Shown: positions 9,042-18,729, counted from the stretch's first letter. The stretch: DNA of 64,000 nt from Glaciecola sp048820975 (GCF_048820975.1 NZ_JBMEUF010000001.1:1054001-1118000); one strand, 5' to 3'. Numbers and translations are program-made. The notes: a model not told the origin generated them from the sequence alone.

Positions 9042-10712
9042 ATGTGTGGTATTTTCGGTATCTTAGATATCAAATCTGATGCAACAGAGCTCAGACCCAA
9101 AGCGCTAGAATTAGCAAAAACATTACGCCATCGCGGCCCTGATTGGTCAGGTGTATGGCAAGACGAACGTGCAATACTTTGCCATGAGCGATTAGCAATA
9201 GTTGACGTAGACACTGGCGCTCAGCCGCTTATTAGCGATAATGGCAATCAAGTATTAGCGGTAAATGGCGAAATTTATAATCACAAAGAATTGCAAAATG
9301 CTGAAGCGAATGACTACAATTTTGCTACGCGCTCAGATTGCGAAATAATTCTTCCTTTATTTCAGAAATACGGTGCAGACTTTGTAGACAAATTAGAGGG
9401 TATGTTTGCCTTCATTTTATATGACAAAAGCACTGGTGATTACTTAGTAGCACGTGACCACATAGGCATTATTCCGCTTTACACTGGATTTGATGAACAC
9501 GGTAATTTTTACGTAGCATCAGAAATGAAAGCCCTAGTACCAATTTGTAAAACAGTACAAGAATTCCCTCCTGGCCATTATATGTTAAATGGCACTTTGG
9601 TTAAGTATTACCAACGTGACTGGATGGACTACGAGAATGTTAAAAACAACGAAACAAACTTAGAAGACCTTAAACACGCATTTGAAAAAGCGGTTAAGTC
9701 TCACCTAATGTCAGACGTACCCTACGCAGTATTGCTTTCTGGCGGTTTGGATTCTTCTTTGGTATCAGCTATTGCAGCTCGCTACGTTGCTAAACGCGTT
9801 GAAGATGATGATAAGAGTGATGCTTGGTGGCCACGATTGCACAGTTTCGCAGTGGGATTAGAAGGCGCGCCTGATTTAATTGCCGCGAAGAAAGTGGCTG
9901 ATATGATTGGTACGGTTCACCATGAAATTCACTTTACGATTCAAGAAGGCTTAGATGCCATTCGTGATGTGATTTACCATTTGGAAACCTTCGATACCAC
10001 TACTATACGTGCAGCTACGCCAATGTACTTGATGACCCGTAAAATTAAAGCAATGGGCATTAAAATGGTACTCTCTGGTGAAGGTTCTGATGAGATTTTT
10101 GGTGGTTACTTGTATTTCCACAAGGCACCAAACGCTAAAGAGCTGCATGAAGAAACAGTGCGTAAACTAGACCGTTTGCATATGTTTGATTGTGCACGTG
10201 CAAATAAAGCAACGTCAGCATGGGGCGTTGAAGCACGTGTTCCATTCCTAGACAAAAACTTTATGGATGTAGCTATGCGTCTTAACCCACAAGATAAAAT
10301 GTGTGTTGATGGCCGTATGGAAAAGTGGATTTTGCGTAAAGCATTTGATGATGAAACTTATCTTCCAGCTGAGGTACTATGGCGTCAAAAAGAACAATTT
10401 GGTGACGGTGTAGGCTATTCTTGGATTGACTCCATCAAAGACTTCGTTGAAGAAAACGTAAGTGATCAACAGTTGGCTACCGCGGAATTCCGTTTTCCTA
10501 TTAATACACCGGATTCTAAAGAAGGCTACTTCTACAGAACTGTTTTTGAACAATTCTTTCCACAGGAAACTGCGGCTAAATGTGTTCCTGGCGGTAAATC
10601 TATAGCTTGTAGTACTGTTGAAGCCTTAGAATGGGATGCTAGCTTTAAAGAAATGGCTGACCCTTCTGGCCGTTCAATGAAATCAGTGCATTCTGGTGAA
10701 TTTAAAGCTTAA
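9042..10712 (+). CDS. asnB: Asparagine synthase B (glutamine-hydrolysing)
   Basis: AsnB makes asparagine from aspartate, glutamine and ATP in the cytoplasm. The 556-residue length is that of the E. coli-type enzyme. MCGIFGILDI gives the catalytic Cys2 of the N-terminal class II amidotransferase domain; LRHRGPDWSG follows. The synthetase domain carries the PPi loop LLSGGLDSSL near residue 232 and LSGEGSDEIFGGY near 345. The start is fixed because Cys2 must become N-terminal after Met removal. It stands alone between two terminators. Confidence 0.97.
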   Translation: MCGIFGILDIKSDATELRPKALELAKTLRHRGPDWSGVWQDERAILCHERLAIVDVDTGAQPLISDNGNQVLAVNGEIYNHKELQNAEANDYNFATRSDCEIILPLFQKYGADFVDKLEGMFAFILYDKSTGDYLVARDHIGIIPLYTGFDEHGNFYVASEMKALVPICKTVQEFPPGHYMLNGTLVKYYQRDWMDYENVKNNETNLEDLKHAFEKAVKSHLMSDVPYAVLLSGGLDSSLVSAIAARYVAKRVEDDDKSDAWWPRLHSFAVGLEGAPDLIAAKKVADMIGTVHHEIHFTIQEGLDAIRDVIYHLETFDTTTIRAATPMYLMTRKIKAMGIKMVLSGEGSDEIFGGYLYFHKAPNAKELHEETVRKLDRLHMFDCARANKATSAWGVEARVPFLDKNFMDVAMRLNPQDKMCVDGRMEKWILRKAFDDETYLPAEVLWRQKEQFGDGVGYSWIDSIKDFVEENVSDQQLATAEFRFPINTPDSKEGYFYRTVFEQFFPQETAAKCVPGGKSIACSTVEALEWDASFKEMADPSGRSMKSVHSGEFKA

Positions 10713-10730
10713 GCAAGCTTAGTAAAGTAA

Positions 10731-10753
10731 AAAAGGCGCTAAGCGCCTTTTTT
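10731..10753. terminator. Bidirectional terminator between asnB and the solute-binding gene
   Basis: AAAAGGCGC and GCGCCTTTT pair around TAA; a run of T follows on the plus strand and a run of A precedes it, so the hairpin can work for both converging transcripts. Confidence 0.85.
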
Positions 10754-10762
10754 TGTGCCATG

Positions 10763-11662
10763 TTACTTTGGCTTAGAATTTGTAGTTTTGAAATACCACA
10801 GCTTATCGTTTGAAATTGGCGTTAACGGTGGCAGCAAAGGGTTGGTTAAATCAAACTTAATTGTATCGTCATTTTCGATTGTCTCTAGTACCTTCGCGTA
10901 ATGCTTTAGAAACAATTCATCATAGCTACCATCTTCTATCGCTCGATTTAATCCAGTTTCTATTAGCTTTGATAGGGTAATATTTCTTTTATTAGTAAAA
11001 AAGTATTGTGCTGTAGGGTATGCTAATACAAGCCCTGGCTTAATTTTAAAACCTCTTTCACTCTCTCTTTCTAATTCACCATATACTTCTACTATAGAAC
11101 GTGGAAAAAAATCGGCTTGCGTTTTTTCCAGTATTGCTGCTGAATCATAATAATCTTGAGCGATAACTACGTTAAATCCGTTTGCCTGCAGTATTTTCGT
11201 ATCGGGCCAGCTTGTCGCTTGAACAGGAGAGAAAAGAAGCAAATTACTAAGATTAGTAATATTAGCCTTATAAAATGGTCGATCAGGATGAGTTACCAAT
11301 ACCCTTACTCCCAATAAACCTTTTGCAATTGGAATACGAATGGGACGAAGCTGCTCTTCGCGTTGCGTATCAGTCATTACCCACATAACGTTCAACTCTA
11401 GATTTTCTTCAAGCCTTTTGGCTGCAATTGCCTGCTTAAAAGGCTGTAAAGAAGGTCTTAGTTCATAACGAACGCCAGTTTTTTGTAAAGCTAATTCAAG
11501 AAGCTCAATCGGAAACTCATAGCGAACATCATTTTCAATTTCAGAGCGTGGATACACTATATTCCAAACAGCACTATTAGCGGGAAAAATGAGCGCTAGG
11601 CTTACAAGTACAATAAATAAAAGTGTGCTGAAATGTAATTTTAAAGATGTCATTAAATTCAA
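10763..11662 (-). CDS. Periplasmic solute-binding-like protein (SBP_bac_3 type)
   Basis: This is an exported protein of about 299 residues with an N-terminal signal peptide (LLFIVLVSLALIFPANSA, cleaved after Ala near residue 30). The rest resembles the bilobal amino-acid-binding family 3 fold, common in Alteromonadales as stand-alone proteins: FPIELLELALQKTGVRYEL is the first-lobe helix and the tail has the typical NRAIEDGSYDELFLKHY. No ABC permease or ATPase gene is nearby, so it may sense or scavenge rather than feed a transporter. The TTG at 11662 sits 8 bases after a GGAG inside the queE end; an ATG at 11653 is the alternative start. It follows queE without a gap. Confidence 0.75.
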   Translation of the reverse strand: MNLMTSLKLHFSTLLFIVLVSLALIFPANSAVWNIVYPRSEIENDVRYEFPIELLELALQKTGVRYELRPSLQPFKQAIAAKRLEENLELNVMWVMTDTQREEQLRPIRIPIAKGLLGVRVLVTHPDRPFYKANITNLSNLLLFSPVQATSWPDTKILQANGFNVVIAQDYYDSAAILEKTQADFFPRSIVEVYGELERESERGFKIKPGLVLAYPTAQYFFTNKRNITLSKLIETGLNRAIEDGSYDELFLKHYAKVLETIENDDTIKFDLTNPLLPPLTPISNDKLWYFKTTNSKPK

Positions 11663-12358
11663 CTACTCTACTCCAATATACTTGTGTAATTGAACAGACA
11701 AACGCCAATTACGTTTGATACAAGTTTCAACCGCAAGTTGTGTAGCCCTTTCAAGCTGGCTAATGGGTTGAATGTATATTAGCGGCTGTACCGCTTTGTT
11801 GCTTAGCTTAGCTTCTAATTCAGTATCGCGCAATAATTGGTCTAATTCGTCAATGTGTTTTTGCATAGCAATTGGATGCTTAATTTCATTAGCACGTAGC
11901 ATCGCACTTGTTAAAACGGGCATACCTGCTTTCATGTTTATTTTTGGTGAAACAGTAACCCATGTATCAGGCGCACATATCACCTCATATGTACCACTTG
12001 TTTCTATTTGAACAGAAAATCCCTTATTTATTGCTGCTTGCGTAAGGTCTGTTAAATCATACATACATGGCTCGCCACCAGTAATGACAATATGTTTTGC
12101 ACACCATCGTTTGTTTTCAATAATAGTGAAAAGCTCAGACGTAGAGGCTTTAAAGTAACGATCATCTTCTGCGGCTTTAAGCAACACAACATCACTAGCT
12201 TGCACCCTTTCAGGTAGAACTTCCCATGTATGCTTTGTATCACACCAAGGGCAGCCCACCGGGCAGCCTTGCAATCTAATAAAAATAGCTGGAGTGCCCG
12301 TATAAGAGCCCTCACCCTGAATGGTTTCAAACATTTCGTTAACCAATAATTCGGTCAT
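11663..12358 (-). CDS. queE: 7-carboxy-7-deazaguanine synthase QueE
   Basis: QueE is a radical SAM enzyme that converts carboxy-tetrahydropterin to 7-carboxy-7-deazaguanine in queuosine synthesis. The cluster motif CPVGCPWC (Cys 32, 36 and 39) has the CxxxCxxC spacing and, with FETIQGEGSYTGTPAIFIRL ahead of it, is typical of the E. coli-type enzyme. GGEPCMYD near residue 115 is the radical SAM glycine-rich motif. The 231-residue length is normal. It is divergent from queC, the next enzyme of the pathway, across a spacer of about 135 bases. Confidence 0.95.
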   Translation of the reverse strand: MTELLVNEMFETIQGEGSYTGTPAIFIRLQGCPVGCPWCDTKHTWEVLPERVQASDVVLLKAAEDDRYFKASTSELFTIIENKRWCAKHIVITGGEPCMYDLTDLTQAAINKGFSVQIETSGTYEVICAPDTWVTVSPKINMKAGMPVLTSAMLRANEIKHPIAMQKHIDELDQLLRDTELEAKLSNKAVQPLIYIQPISQLERATQLAVETCIKRNWRLSVQLHKYIGVE

Positions 12359-12494
12359 TTTGTACCTTACTCTATTTGTTTGAGGTTATTTGCTGACGAA
12401 AAGGCAAATAATTACACAATTAGCTCATTAATCATTGGGATTTTACCATCTATACCTTAAAATCTGCATAGAAAAATTAAACAAGAGCAAAGCA

Positions 12495-13175
12495 ATGACA
12501 CAACAAACTACTAAAGATAAAAAAGTCGTTATTATTTATTCTGGTGGAATGGATTCTTACACCGTATTACATCAAGCTATTCACGAGGGATTTGTTGTTC
12601 ATGCTGTTTCATTTAACTATGGGCAAAAGCACAGCAAAGAGCTTGAGTACGCAAAAAGTGTTACTGAAAAGTACAATATTGAACACAAAATAGTTGATAT
12701 TACCAGTATTAACCAACTTATTGGTGGCTCAGCCTTAACAGACAACATTGATGTGCCAGAAGGCCATTATGAAGAAGATTCAATGAAACAAACCGTGGTT
12801 CCTAACCGTAATATGATTCTATTGTCATTAGCGGTTGGCTATGCAGTATCAATTGAGGCCGAAGCCGTTTATTTTGGTGCTCACTCTGGTGACCATGCTA
12901 TTTACCCTGACTGCCGAACAGAGTTTGTAGACGCCATGAATGAGGTGTGCAAAATAGCTAATTATACTTCTATTGAAGTTCGCGCGCCGTTTTTAAAGGC
13001 GAGTAAAATAGATATTCTTCAGCAAGGCTTAAGCTTAGGTTTAGATTATTCAGAAACTTGGACGTGTTATAACGGGCGCGAAAAAGCATGTGGAAAATGT
13101 GGAGCATGCCAAGAGAGGTTAGAAGCCTTTACTGAAAACCAAGCTACTGACCCTCTTGAATACGAGGCGTACTAA
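12495..13175 (+). CDS. queC: 7-cyano-7-deazaguanine synthase QueC
   Basis: QueC turns 7-carboxy-7-deazaguanine into preQ0 using ATP and ammonia. The P-loop-like IIYSGGMDSYT near the N-terminus is the PP-loop pyrophosphatase motif, and VVPNRNMILLS is a conserved family segment. Four zinc-binding cysteines lie in CYNGREKACGKCGACQ near the C-terminus. The frame is open upstream to 12435, but the ATG at 12495 gives the usual start (MTQQTTKDKKVVIIYSGG), about 226 residues. It pairs functionally with queE on the other strand. Confidence 0.95.
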   Translation: MTQQTTKDKKVVIIYSGGMDSYTVLHQAIHEGFVVHAVSFNYGQKHSKELEYAKSVTEKYNIEHKIVDITSINQLIGGSALTDNIDVPEGHYEEDSMKQTVVPNRNMILLSLAVGYAVSIEAEAVYFGAHSGDHAIYPDCRTEFVDAMNEVCKIANYTSIEVRAPFLKASKIDILQQGLSLGLDYSETWTCYNGREKACGKCGACQERLEAFTENQATDPLEYEAY

Positions 13176-13183
13176 GGCCTTTT

Positions 13184-14113
13184 TTATTTTTGACTCTCTG
13201 ATACGAAGTATTCTATTTCTTTAATACAATGGCGAAGCACAGGATTTAAGCGTGTGTTTTTGCCATTCATAACAAACAAATCATGTTCGAACTTAAACAA
13301 GTTTCCTTTTGCAATAGGCACTAAGCCTGTAGCCGCTCCCTGCTCTTTAGCTATATAGTCAGGTAGCAAACCCACATACTCGCCAGTCATGATTGCGGCC
13401 ATACACACATCAAACGAATCTGAGAAGGTTTGGATTGACAAACGCTTATCAATATCGATGTAATTTGATGACGATAAGCCCGAAATACCAATAGCTGGAA
13501 ATTTTTCAATATTCACAGATTCAGGTAAAGCGTCTACGTCTCGGTATTTAGCTAAAGGGTGAGTAGGTGCACAATATAAACTGCCTTTACACTTTACACC
13601 AACCGGGTGAAATGTAACCGATTCTGGTTTTACCATGTCATAGGTTGATAACACTAAATGGCATTCGCCAGATAACGCTACATGCTCTACTTCGTTATAC
13701 AAACGCGTTTGAATATTTACGTGAATGTCATCAAACTTCTTCATTGTACTCTTCACGGCTTTACTTACCGCTAAGTGAGTAGATGTAGCCAAACCGGCCA
13801 TTAGTACAATAGTAATATGACCAGAGTAATCATCATGAAGCGATTTTAAGTTGAATACAAAATTATCAAACGCGTTAAAGATACGTTTGGTTTCCTGAAA
13901 AACCACCTCACCTTCTTTTGTCATTTGAAATCCACCGCGTCCACGGTGACATAAAACAAGATCTAAGCGTTCTTCGAGCTTTTTGATAGCCGCGCTAATG
14001 TTTGGACGCTGCATGCGTAAAACAGGCTCTGCCGCTGTAAATCCATTACACGACGCCACTGCATAAAATACTCTTAATAGTTTTATGTCTGATTCTTGAA
14101 GGCGGTTTAACAT
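13184..14113 (-). CDS. LysR-family transcriptional regulator
   Basis: This is a LysR regulator of about 309 residues. The N-terminal winged helix-turn-helix spans residues about 5-65 (LLRVFYAVASCNGFTAAEPV, then RMQRPNISAAIKKLEERL), followed by a linker helix and a periplasmic-binding-like effector domain. I chose the ATG at 14113 because a GAGGA lies 8 bases upstream; an in-frame ATG at 14134 adds only seven residues. No divergent target gene exists next to it, since uvrB reads the same way, so its regulon cannot be read from context. It is convergent with queC, with just 8 bases between stop codons. Confidence 0.9.
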   Translation of the reverse strand: MLNRLQESDIKLLRVFYAVASCNGFTAAEPVLRMQRPNISAAIKKLEERLDLVLCHRGRGGFQMTKEGEVVFQETKRIFNAFDNFVFNLKSLHDDYSGHITIVLMAGLATSTHLAVSKAVKSTMKKFDDIHVNIQTRLYNEVEHVALSGECHLVLSTYDMVKPESVTFHPVGVKCKGSLYCAPTHPLAKYRDVDALPESVNIEKFPAIGISGLSSSNYIDIDKRLSIQTFSDSFDVCMAAIMTGEYVGLLPDYIAKEQGAATGLVPIAKGNLFKFEHDLFVMNGKNTRLNPVLRHCIKEIEYFVSESQK

Positions 14114-14316
14114 AAGTAGTCCTCTTTGGCACATAAAAGTATGTCACTTTATATGGCGTGCCAGTATGGTCTGAAACAAGATTAATTTAGGCGATATTAG
14201 CTAGCTAAAATTAGGGCTCATAATGAATAAAGCCCTAATAAAATATCGCATCACTAACAATGTTATCGTTTCGTATAACTAAAACTTTATGCTTTTTTTC
14301 AACCACTTTCAAGAAC

Positions 14317-16332
14317 TTAAGATAATTTAACTATCTCTTTTCGCAAAGTCTCGACTTCATCACGCATAGCCGCCGCTTTTTCGAACTCTAAGTCACGCGC
14401 GCTAGCAAACATATCTTTTTCTAATTGCGCCACTTTTTCCATCATCTGTTTTAGGTTTAAGGCCTTATTTGCCGTCTTTTCATCTGACATTTTACGCAGT
14501 TTGACTTTGCCCGAAGCAGGATGCGCAGTATCGCCTAAATCCATAATATCTGTAATTGGCTTGTTTAGTTGCTGTGGCGTAATATTATTCGCTTTATTAT
14601 GCGCTATTTGTTTATCACGCCGACGCTCAGTTTCATCAATAGCTTTTCGCATTGATTTCGTGATGCGGTCAGCGTACAAAATAGCCTTCCCGTTTAAATG
14701 CCTAGCGGCCCTACCCATTGTTTGAATAAGTGACTTTTCTGCTCGTAAGAAGCCTTCTTTATCAGCGTCAAGTATAGCTACTAGCGATACTTCAGGCATA
14801 TCCAAACCTTCACGCAGCAGGTTTATACCTACTAATACGTCAAACTTACCAATACGTAAGTCTCGAATAATTTCAATACGTTCAACAGTATCAATATCAG
14901 AGTGTAAATAACGGACTTTAACACCGTGTTCGCTAAGGTAATCGGTTAAATCCTCTGACATCCGTTTGGTTAAGGTCGTAATTAGAACACGTTCGTTAAG
15001 TTCAACACGCAAATGAATCTCGCTAAGTACGTCATCAACTTGTGTAGCTACAGGCCTAACTTCAATAGTGGGATCTAACAAGCCCGTTGGCCTAACTACC
15101 TGCTCAACGATTTCACCGTCGCAGTTATTGAGCTCATAATCACCGGGTGTGGCCGACACATAAATAGTTTGCGGTGAAATTTGTTGGAATTCTTCAAATT
15201 TCAGCGGCCGGTTATCTAATGCTGAAGGAAGCCTAAAACCAAATTCAACCAAGGTTTCTTTTCGTGACCGGTCGCCTTTATACATTGCGCCAATTTGCGA
15301 TACCGTTACATGAGATTCATCAATAAACAACAAGCCATCAGCCGGGAAATAATCTAGCAAGGTTGGCGGCGGCTCGCCTGGCGCTCTTCCAGACAAATAA
15401 CGTGAATAGTTTTCAATTCCTGAGCAGTAGCCTAACTCAAGCATCATCTCTATATCAAACTGTGTTCGCTGCGATATGCGCTGCTCTTCTAACAATTTTT
15501 GATTATCTTTTAGTACTTCCTGTCTTTCTTTTAATTCACCTTTGATCCTATCAATAGCATCAACAATCTTCTCACGTGGCGTTACGTAATGTGTTTTAGG
15601 AAACACGGTTGTACGAATAACATTTTTTTCAACTGCGCCGGTTAATGGGTCAAATAAGCTGATTTTTTCAATCTCTTCATCAAACAGTTCAACTCGAACG
15701 GCCTGCTTTTCTGAGTCAGCAGGAAATATATCAATTACATCGCCACGCACACGAAAAGTACCGCGTTCAAAAGCAATATCGTTACGTTTGTATTGAAGTT
15801 CAGCCAAGCGCCTTAGAATGTCACGTTGGTCCATGATATCGCCTTGGCGAAGGTGTAAAAGCATTTTCATGTAGCTTTTAGGATCACCTAAGCCATAAAT
15901 AGCCGACACCGAGGCTATAATGACTACATCGCGCCTTTCCATTAAAGCCTTAGTGGCTGACAAGCGCATTTGTTCAATATGATCATTAATTGATGCATCT
16001 TTTTCAATAAAGGTATCGGTACTTGGAACGTAAGCTTCTGGCTGATAATAATCGTAATACGAAACAAAATACTCTACGGCATTATTAGGGAAAAACTCTT
16101 TCATTTCTCCGTACAACTGTGCGGCAAGCGTTTTATTGTGCGCCATAATTAATGTAGGGCGCTGAACCTGAGAAATAATATTGGCCATGGTAAAGGTTTT
16201 GCCTGACCCTGTAACACCCAACAGAACCTGCTTAGCAATACCTGATTCTAGCCCATCAACTAAACTTTCAATCGCTTTGGGTTGGTCTCCTGCTGGAGAA
16301 TACTTTGATTCAAGATCAAATCCCTTCGACAT
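14317..16332 (-). CDS. uvrB: Excinuclease ABC subunit B (UvrB)
   Basis: UvrB is the damage-verifying ATPase of nucleotide excision repair, working with UvrA and UvrC. Length (671) is that of the E. coli protein. Walker A GVTGSGKT is at residues 39-46, the DNA-pinching beta hairpin YYDYYQPEAYVP near 92-103, DESH near 338, helicase motif VI MGRAARH, and a C-terminal UVR domain (DLEFEKAAAMRDEVETL) that binds UvrC. It is followed upstream by a MATE exporter gene 22 bases away in the same orientation, so read-through between them is possible. I found no convincing LexA box in the short spacer directly ahead of it. Confidence 0.98.
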   Translation of the reverse strand: MSKGFDLESKYSPAGDQPKAIESLVDGLESGIAKQVLLGVTGSGKTFTMANIISQVQRPTLIMAHNKTLAAQLYGEMKEFFPNNAVEYFVSYYDYYQPEAYVPSTDTFIEKDASINDHIEQMRLSATKALMERRDVVIIASVSAIYGLGDPKSYMKMLLHLRQGDIMDQRDILRRLAELQYKRNDIAFERGTFRVRGDVIDIFPADSEKQAVRVELFDEEIEKISLFDPLTGAVEKNVIRTTVFPKTHYVTPREKIVDAIDRIKGELKERQEVLKDNQKLLEEQRISQRTQFDIEMMLELGYCSGIENYSRYLSGRAPGEPPPTLLDYFPADGLLFIDESHVTVSQIGAMYKGDRSRKETLVEFGFRLPSALDNRPLKFEEFQQISPQTIYVSATPGDYELNNCDGEIVEQVVRPTGLLDPTIEVRPVATQVDDVLSEIHLRVELNERVLITTLTKRMSEDLTDYLSEHGVKVRYLHSDIDTVERIEIIRDLRIGKFDVLVGINLLREGLDMPEVSLVAILDADKEGFLRAEKSLIQTMGRAARHLNGKAILYADRITKSMRKAIDETERRRDKQIAHNKANNITPQQLNKPITDIMDLGDTAHPASGKVKLRKMSDEKTANKALNLKQMMEKVAQLEKDMFASARDLEFEKAAAMRDEVETLRKEIVKLS

Positions 16333-16354
16333 CTATTGTTCCTCTTAAAATAAT

Positions 16355-17800
16355 TTAGTTTATTTCGCTAGCCTTAAGCGAAATAGTCATTTGTTTTTTT
16401 AACGCACGGTTAAACCAAAAGTAAGATGCAGCAGCGGCAATAGAATTAGCTAGAACGCAGCCCCAAAACAAGCCTTGTAAGCCATAAAAATAACTACCCA
16501 ACGCCGCAAGCGGTACATAGCACACAAATAATCTAAAAATGCTGAGCCACAAAGCTGCCATAGGCAAGTGCATAGCGTTAAATGAACTATTAGTTAAAAT
16601 AATAACGCCTTGAAGGCCATAGCCCAAAGGTACTATGACCAAAAATAAAGTAATGATTTGCGATACGTTTTGTTCATCAGCAAATATTTGCGCAATGTAT
16701 GGCGCACTTACAAATAACACACCAAATACCACTAACTGCCATACCATTACAAAACGAATTGCCATCTTATACGATGAAAAGATACGTTGGGTTTGCTTTG
16801 CTCCAAAATTTTGGCTAATAAAAGGGGGAAGGCTCATTGATAAAGCAAGAACAATAATGCAAGCCATTGATTCCAAGCGGCTGCCCACCCCCCAAGCAGC
16901 AACAGCTTCTGCGCCGTAACTTGCTACAATGGCAGTCAATATTCCAGCGGCTACAGGCGTTAGCATATTTGCACCTGCGGCAGGTAAACCAATAGTAAGC
17001 ACTCCGGTGGCAGCAGATTTAAATTCTGGCCACGTTAACATACGTGCCTCCATTAGACCTCGTCTAACCGCCAGTAACCAAAGTATCCACACAACGCAAA
17101 CTGCCCACGCAATACAAGTAGCAATAGCCGCCCCTTTAATACCCATTGCGGGGATCCCCAGCCAACCGAATATCAGGATAGGATCCAAAATAGCATTTAT
17201 AGCCCCACCTACGGCCATAATAATGCTAGGCAGTTTGGTGTCTCCGGCTGCTCGCAGTACAGCGTTACCAACCATAGGAATAGCCAAAAATACGCCCGAT
17301 ACATACCACACCGACATATAGTCATAAATTAGGGGAATTAAAGTATCGCTGGCTCCCATAAGGCTAAACACCGGTTCAATAGTGAAATAACCCACTGCGC
17401 ACAAAAGCCCAACCAGCAAAGCCACCAGAATAATGGAGCCTGTTGCCAATGTTTTTGCTTTATCACCTTCCCCACTGCCTAAATACTTACCTATTACTGC
17501 AGAGGTCCCTATTCCCAAACCAATGTTTAGGCTAATCACGGTAAATGTTACGGGAAATGTAAAACTAATAGCCGCCAGCTCATTTGTGCCAATCAAGCTT
17601 ACAAAAAAAGTATCAACAATACTGAAGGTCATTAGCATGACCATGCCAATAATCATAGGTATGGTCATTCTTACTAAAGTGGATTTGATGTCACCTTCGA
17701 CCAAGTTTTTTATTTTACTCACCTGATTTTCGATAGGAACGGGCTCAGTAGGAATACTATTGCTGTTTAATTCGATACCTGTAGTATTTTTATTATCCAC
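16355..17800 (-). CDS. MATE-family multidrug exporter
   Basis: This inner-membrane protein of 481 residues has about twelve hydrophobic helices after a polar N-terminal tail of about 35 residues. The first helix segment (LVRMTIPMIIGMVMLMTFSI) with the following DTFFVSLIG, and the internal twofold repetition with GLPAAGANMLTPVAA at the start of the second half, are typical of the MATE (MatE) fold that exports drugs or metabolites with Na+ or H+. The start at 17800 is a GTG preceded by GGGAA. It lies immediately upstream of uvrB on the same strand. The substrate is unknown. Confidence 0.9.
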   Translation of the reverse strand: MDNKNTTGIELNSNSIPTEPVPIENQVSKIKNLVEGDIKSTLVRMTIPMIIGMVMLMTFSIVDTFFVSLIGTNELAAISFTFPVTFTVISLNIGLGIGTSAVIGKYLGSGEGDKAKTLATGSIILVALLVGLLCAVGYFTIEPVFSLMGASDTLIPLIYDYMSVWYVSGVFLAIPMVGNAVLRAAGDTKLPSIIMAVGGAINAILDPILIFGWLGIPAMGIKGAAIATCIAWAVCVVWILWLLAVRRGLMEARMLTWPEFKSAATGVLTIGLPAAGANMLTPVAAGILTAIVASYGAEAVAAWGVGSRLESMACIIVLALSMSLPPFISQNFGAKQTQRIFSSYKMAIRFVMVWQLVVFGVLFVSAPYIAQIFADEQNVSQIITLFLVIVPLGYGLQGVIILTNSSFNAMHLPMAALWLSIFRLFVCYVPLAALGSYFYGLQGLFWGCVLANSIAAAASYFWFNRALKKQMTISLKASEIN

Positions 17801-18564
17801 AAAATTCCCAATTGAATAAATGATAGTCAGTTAGTTTGCCTGAATGCACAGTTTATCTAAAGATTTTTTAGGCATTTTATAAAATTCTTACGTAAATTTG
17901 GGGATTGTGGCATTAATTTAAAATATCTCTTATTTTATTGAATAACAATTGAACAATTAAGCATTGCCAGTTTTTAATCGATGTAAATAAGAAATGAGCC
18001 AAAAATATGTCACAATTGAAAATAAATTGCTTGTCAATAAATTTAACACACAAGTAGTATAACTATTTATAGAGTTACTAGTACAAGTCGTAATAAACCT
18101 AGCTCCATTACAGTAACCCATTGAATTTAAAGAGCTAGAATAATATTTTAGTTTATTTCAACAAACTATGTTGACAATTTAATGAATTTCAAGAACTACA
18201 ACAAAGCAAACAATCCACAAAGTTATCCACAGATTGAGTGGATAACTGCCCGCGCCTTAATAATGGCGCTGTTTACACCGAATTTGTGTATAACTTATGT
18301 AAGTTGTTACTAACCTCCTGAGCATTTTTCCTTTGTTACAGTAATATTAAACACTGTATATTAAAACAGTCATCAAGCTATTTTTTATTCTTTTTTAGCA
18401 TAACAACCCCACTCTTTTTGAATTTTTGGAATAGTGTGTAAATTCAACTAGTTTTGCTTTTCATATATTCAGTCAAGAAGATTTACACAATTTGTTGTTC
18501 TTGCTTTTATCTTTGCCTAATTGCCGACAAAAACAGCAATTAGTAAAAAAAGCGCAAAACTTTG
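17801..18564. other. Long AT-rich intergenic region with clustered DnaA-box-like sites
   Basis: About 760 bases without an open frame that I can support. They separate the divergent MATE gene from the tRNA-Asn promoter. The notable content is the DnaA-box cluster at 18223-18293, described separately. The remainder is AT-rich and should include the MATE promoter near 17810-17900, but no element stands out clearly. Confidence 0.6.
18223..18293. promoter_or_regulatory. Cluster of DnaA-box-like 9-mers
   Basis: TTATCCACA at 18223-18231 is a perfect consensus DnaA box. TTATCCACT lies on the opposite strand at 18237-18245, so the two form an inverted repeat (8-base arms, TTATCCAC and GTGGATAA, 7-base spacer). 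TTATACACA, the sequence of weaker oriC boxes such as R2 of E. coli, is on the minus strand at 18285-18293. The site is not next to dnaA, mioC or mnmG, so a titration or reactivation locus of the datA/DARS kind or a DnaA-regulated promoter is more likely than an origin. The role is inference. Confidence 0.5.
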
Positions 18565-18593
18565 TTGACAGGAAAGACCTGTGTCATTAATAT
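18565..18593 (+). promoter_or_regulatory. Sigma-70 promoter of the tRNA-Asn genes
   Basis: TTGACA at 18565-18570 is followed after exactly 17 bases by TAATAT at 18588-18593. The bases just after it, GCGC, form a GC-rich discriminator as in stringently controlled stable-RNA promoters, and A-rich sequence upstream (AAAAAAGCGCAAAA) could act as an UP element. The first tRNA starts about 21 bases after the -10 box. Confidence 0.8.
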
Positions 18594-18614
18594 GCGCATC
18601 CGTTGAAAGTCTGG

Positions 18615-18691
18615 TCCCCCTTAGCTCAGTTGGTTAGAGCGACGGACTGTTAATCCGCAGGTCCCCCGTTCGAATCGGGGAGGGGGAGCCA
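18615..18691 (+). tRNA. tRNA-Asn (GTT), copy 1
   Basis: A complete cloverleaf: acceptor stem TCCCCCT pairs with AGGGGGA, the D arm holds AGCTCAGTTGGTTAGAGC, the anticodon loop is CTGTTAA (anticodon GTT, asparagine), and the T arm holds GTTCGAATC. The CCA end is encoded. It is 77 nucleotides long and identical to the second copy. Confidence 0.97.
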
Positions 18692-18729
18692 CTTTTAATA
18701 TGTCACTTTATGTGGCCAAAATGCACAAT

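Noticed and set aside
18223..18293. Chromosomal origin of replication
   Set aside because: DnaA boxes are too few and no dnaA, dnaN, mioC or mnmG genes or clear AT-rich 13-mer unwinding repeats accompany them.
14140..18716. Shared 18-base sequence TATGTCACTTTATATGGC (14140) and TATGTCACTTTATGTGGC (18699)
   Set aside because: One near-match of this length between two places is expected by chance in 64 kb when all pairs are considered, and nothing functional links the sites.
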